Positions 6,022 to 7,304 of a DNA stretch of 7,304 nt are shown here, in pieces. The stretch is from an uncultured Clostridia bacterium (GTDB taxonomy: Bacteria; Bacillota_A; Clostridia; Oscillospirales; Acutalibacteraceae): the NCBI GenBank assembly GCA_944380625.1, contig CALWIE010000047.1, positions 1 to 7,304 on the forward strand, in the 5' to 3' direction. A model generated the notes under the pieces. That model saw only the letters and a list, made by a program, of their open reading frames with translations, was not told where the DNA came from and searched no databases. Each line of letters begins with the position of its first letter. Position 1 is the stretch's first letter. The position numbers and the translations under genes are program-made.

Positions 6022-6732
6022 ATGCGGATTTTAGAGACCAAGAACTACGAGGAAATGAGCGCCCTGGCGGCGGACATTATCGGCGCTCAGGTGCTTTTGA
6101 AGCCCCGCTGCGTGCTGGGCCTGGCCACGGGCTCTTCGCCCATCGGCACCTATCAAAACCTGATCGAGGGCTACCGGAAGGGCCGGCTGGACTTCTCCCA
6201 GGTGCGCACGGTAAACCTGGACGAGTACTGCGGGCTCACAGGGGACAACCCCCAAAGCTACCGGTACTTTATGGACCACCAGCTCTTTTGCCATGTGAAT
6301 ATCCCCCGGGAGAACACCTTCCTGCCCGACGGCGCCGCCCCGGACATGGAGGCGGAGAGCATCCGCTACGAGGCCCTGGTGGAGAGCCTGGGCGGGGTGG
6401 ACCTGCAGCTTCTGGGCATCGGCCACAACGGGCACATCGGTTTTAACGAGCCCGCCGACAGCTTCCCGGCTGCGGTGCACCAGGTGGAGCTGACCCCGAG
6501 CACCATCCAGGCCAACTCCCGGCTCTTCGACCGTGTGGAGGACGTGCCCACCCGGGCCATCACCATGGGCGTGGGGACCATCCTCAAAGCGGACAAGATC
6601 CTGCTCATCGCCGGCGCGGACAAGCGGGCCATTGTGGAAGAGGCCCTGTACGGCAAGGTGACCCCCCAGGTCCCTGCCTCGGCCCTGCAGCTCCACCGGG
6701 ATGTGACGGTGATCACCTGCCGGGAGGGCTGA
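6022..6732 (+). CDS. nagB: Glucosamine-6-phosphate deaminase
   Basis: NagB converts glucosamine 6-phosphate to fructose 6-phosphate and ammonia in the cytoplasm, the step that feeds amino sugars (N-acetylglucosamine, cell-wall and mucin sugars) into glycolysis. The 236 residues contain LGLATGSSPIGTY (phosphate-binding loop, 32-44), VNLDEY with catalytic D67, and GIGHNGHIGFNEP (132-144) with H138 and E143. N136 stands where the E. coli enzyme has Asp, as in Bacillus-type NagB. The C-terminal PASALQLH is also typical. The length fits the short Bacillus-type form without the allosteric extension of the E. coli enzyme. ATG 6022 is preferred over an in-frame GTG at 6013: its MRILETKNYEEM opening matches the family, and GGGGAAAGG (6002-6010) is 11 bases upstream but only 2 from the GTG. 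The gene starts 36 bases after the transporter and is likely in its operon. No nagA is in view. Confidence 0.96.
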   Translation: MRILETKNYEEMSALAADIIGAQVLLKPRCVLGLATGSSPIGTYQNLIEGYRKGRLDFSQVRTVNLDEYCGLTGDNPQSYRYFMDHQLFCHVNIPRENTFLPDGAAPDMEAESIRYEALVESLGGVDLQLLGIGHNGHIGFNEPADSFPAAVHQVELTPSTIQANSRLFDRVEDVPTRAITMGVGTILKADKILLIAGADKRAIVEEALYGKVTPQVPASALQLHRDVTVITCREG

Positions 6733-6761
6733 TGCGGCCCCAGGTTTTACCAAAGGATAGC

Positions 6762-6797
6762 AAAAGGCTGCTGCCAATTTGGCAGCAGCCTTTTTTT
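6762..6797. terminator. Strong intrinsic terminator between convergent genes
   Basis: GGCTGCTGCCA (6766-6776) and TGGCAGCAGCC (6780-6790) form a perfect 11-bp stem around the loop ATT. AAAA and TTTT extend it, and seven T's (6791-6797) follow on the plus strand. It lies 33 bases after the nagB stop. On the minus strand four T's follow the stem, so it can also stop the convergent TM2 gene, which ends at 6807, though less strongly. Confidence 0.93.
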
Positions 6798-6806
6798 CTT
6801 TGAAGT

Positions 6807-7304
6807 TCAGTCCCGCAGGAGGACGCCGTTGCCGTCGAACATGCGGGAGGGGGAGGCGCACAACAGCAGGACCCCCTCGATGAAACCCCAGACGACCATG
6901 GCGACGGTGGCCAGGCCGCAGGTGAAGATGCCCCCGATGATGGAGACCACCAGCTGCACCACTCCCCGGGAGGTGAATCCCAGGTAGAAGTTGTGTACGC
7001 CCAGGCACCCTAAGAGGATCCCCAAAAGCCCTGCCGCCAGGCGGCTCTTCTGGTTGTAGCCGGCGGGGGGTACATTGTACTGGGGGGGATAGTAGGGCTG
7101 CTGGACGGGCTGGCCGTATTGGGGCGGCTGGTAGCCGCCGTACTGGCCTTGGCCGTACTGGGGTACCCCGTACTGCGGGGCGCCGTAGGCGGGTGGCGCC
7201 TCGTACTGGGGGGCCTGGGACGCCTCTTGGCGGGGTGGTTCCGGCGCCCGGGGAGGTTCCTGGGAGTGGAAGGGGTCCCCCTGGGCGGGGCCGTTCTCCC
7301 CGTC
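6807..7304 (-). CDS. TM2 domain-containing membrane protein (3' part, N-terminus outside the window)
   Basis: The frame is open from the window edge to TGA at 6809-6807 and gives 165 residues without a start, so the gene is 5'-partial. The first 85 or so visible residues are Pro/Gln/Tyr/Gly-rich, with repeated PQYG and QYG units (about 43-75), and are probably disordered. The TM2 domain follows (about 85-150): QKSRLAAGLLG, then GCLGVHNFYLGF and a second hydrophobic helix through CGLATVAMVVWGFIEG. This is the signature of the two-helix TM2 family, whose members often carry an N-terminal zinc ribbon or proline-rich region; the function is poorly known. A TTG at 7025 could open a shorter frame, but it would cut into the first TM2 helix, so the longer reading is preferred. 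The C-terminus ends FDGNGVLLRD. Confidence 0.88.
   Translation of the reverse strand, partial: DGENGPAQGDPFHSQEPPRAPEPPRQEASQAPQYEAPPAYGAPQYGVPQYGQGQYGGYQPPQYGQPVQQPYYPPQYNVPPAGYNQKSRLAAGLLGILLGCLGVHNFYLGFTSRGVVQLVVSIIGGIFTCGLATVAMVVWGFIEGVLLLCASPSRMFDGNGVLLRD

Noticed and set aside
6031..7008. Minus-strand 325-residue frame spanning nagB and the terminator
   Set aside because: It crosses a strong terminator, overlaps both nagB and the TM2 gene in the wrong frame, and has shadow-like composition.
1..7304. CRISPR array, insertion sequence, integrase or rRNA
   Set aside because: I looked for regularly spaced repeats, terminal inverted repeats with a transposase, and rRNA signatures, and saw none. 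The only RNA gene I can support is tRNA-Ser.

Overview
The window looks like chromosomal DNA from a high-GC member of the Clostridia, most likely an Oscillospiraceae/Ruminococcaceae-type gut Firmicute. This is inferred from strong AGGAGG-type ribosome binding sites, TTGACA/TATAAT promoters, a lipoprotein-type solute-binding protein, a MATE exporter of the clostridial type and a NagB that resembles the Bacillus protein more than the E. coli one. No marker fixes the species.

Left part (1-1580): a compact, AT-rich unit in an otherwise very GC-rich window. It holds one AAA/ABC-type ATPase gene (177-1517) with a near-consensus promoter, a second near-consensus promoter firing leftwards out of the window, and a dyad symmetry between the two. 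The gene ends 17 bases before a very strong, nearly symmetrical terminator hairpin. That hairpin also ends the convergent gene for tRNA-Ser(CGA), on the minus strand at 1578-1671. Foreign composition, an OLD/AAA15-like ATPase and a position abutting a tRNA 3' end suggest acquired accessory DNA, possibly defence-related, but no integrase, att repeat or partner nuclease is visible.

Middle (1672-2106): about 435 bases without a convincing protein gene. They contain three TTAGAAC copies, three hairpin-forming segments, and then the promoter and leader of the next gene.

Right part (2107-7304), GC-rich: an orphan lipoprotein with a TroA/BtuF-like solute-binding domain, a peptidoglycan-binding domain and an acidic Ser/Glu/Gly tail, closed by its own terminator. 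Next is a three-gene run with its own promoter: a MATE efflux protein, an overlapping EamA/DMT transporter and glucosamine-6-phosphate deaminase (NagB). The run ends at a strong terminator. On the minus strand, converging on it, is the 3' part of a TM2-domain membrane protein with a Pro/Gln/Tyr-rich N-terminal region, cut by the window edge.

Most genes belong to ordinary families. The least ordinary items are the AT-rich ATPase unit beside the tRNA, the solute-binding/peptidoglycan-binding fusion, and the structured non-coding stretch upstream of that fusion.
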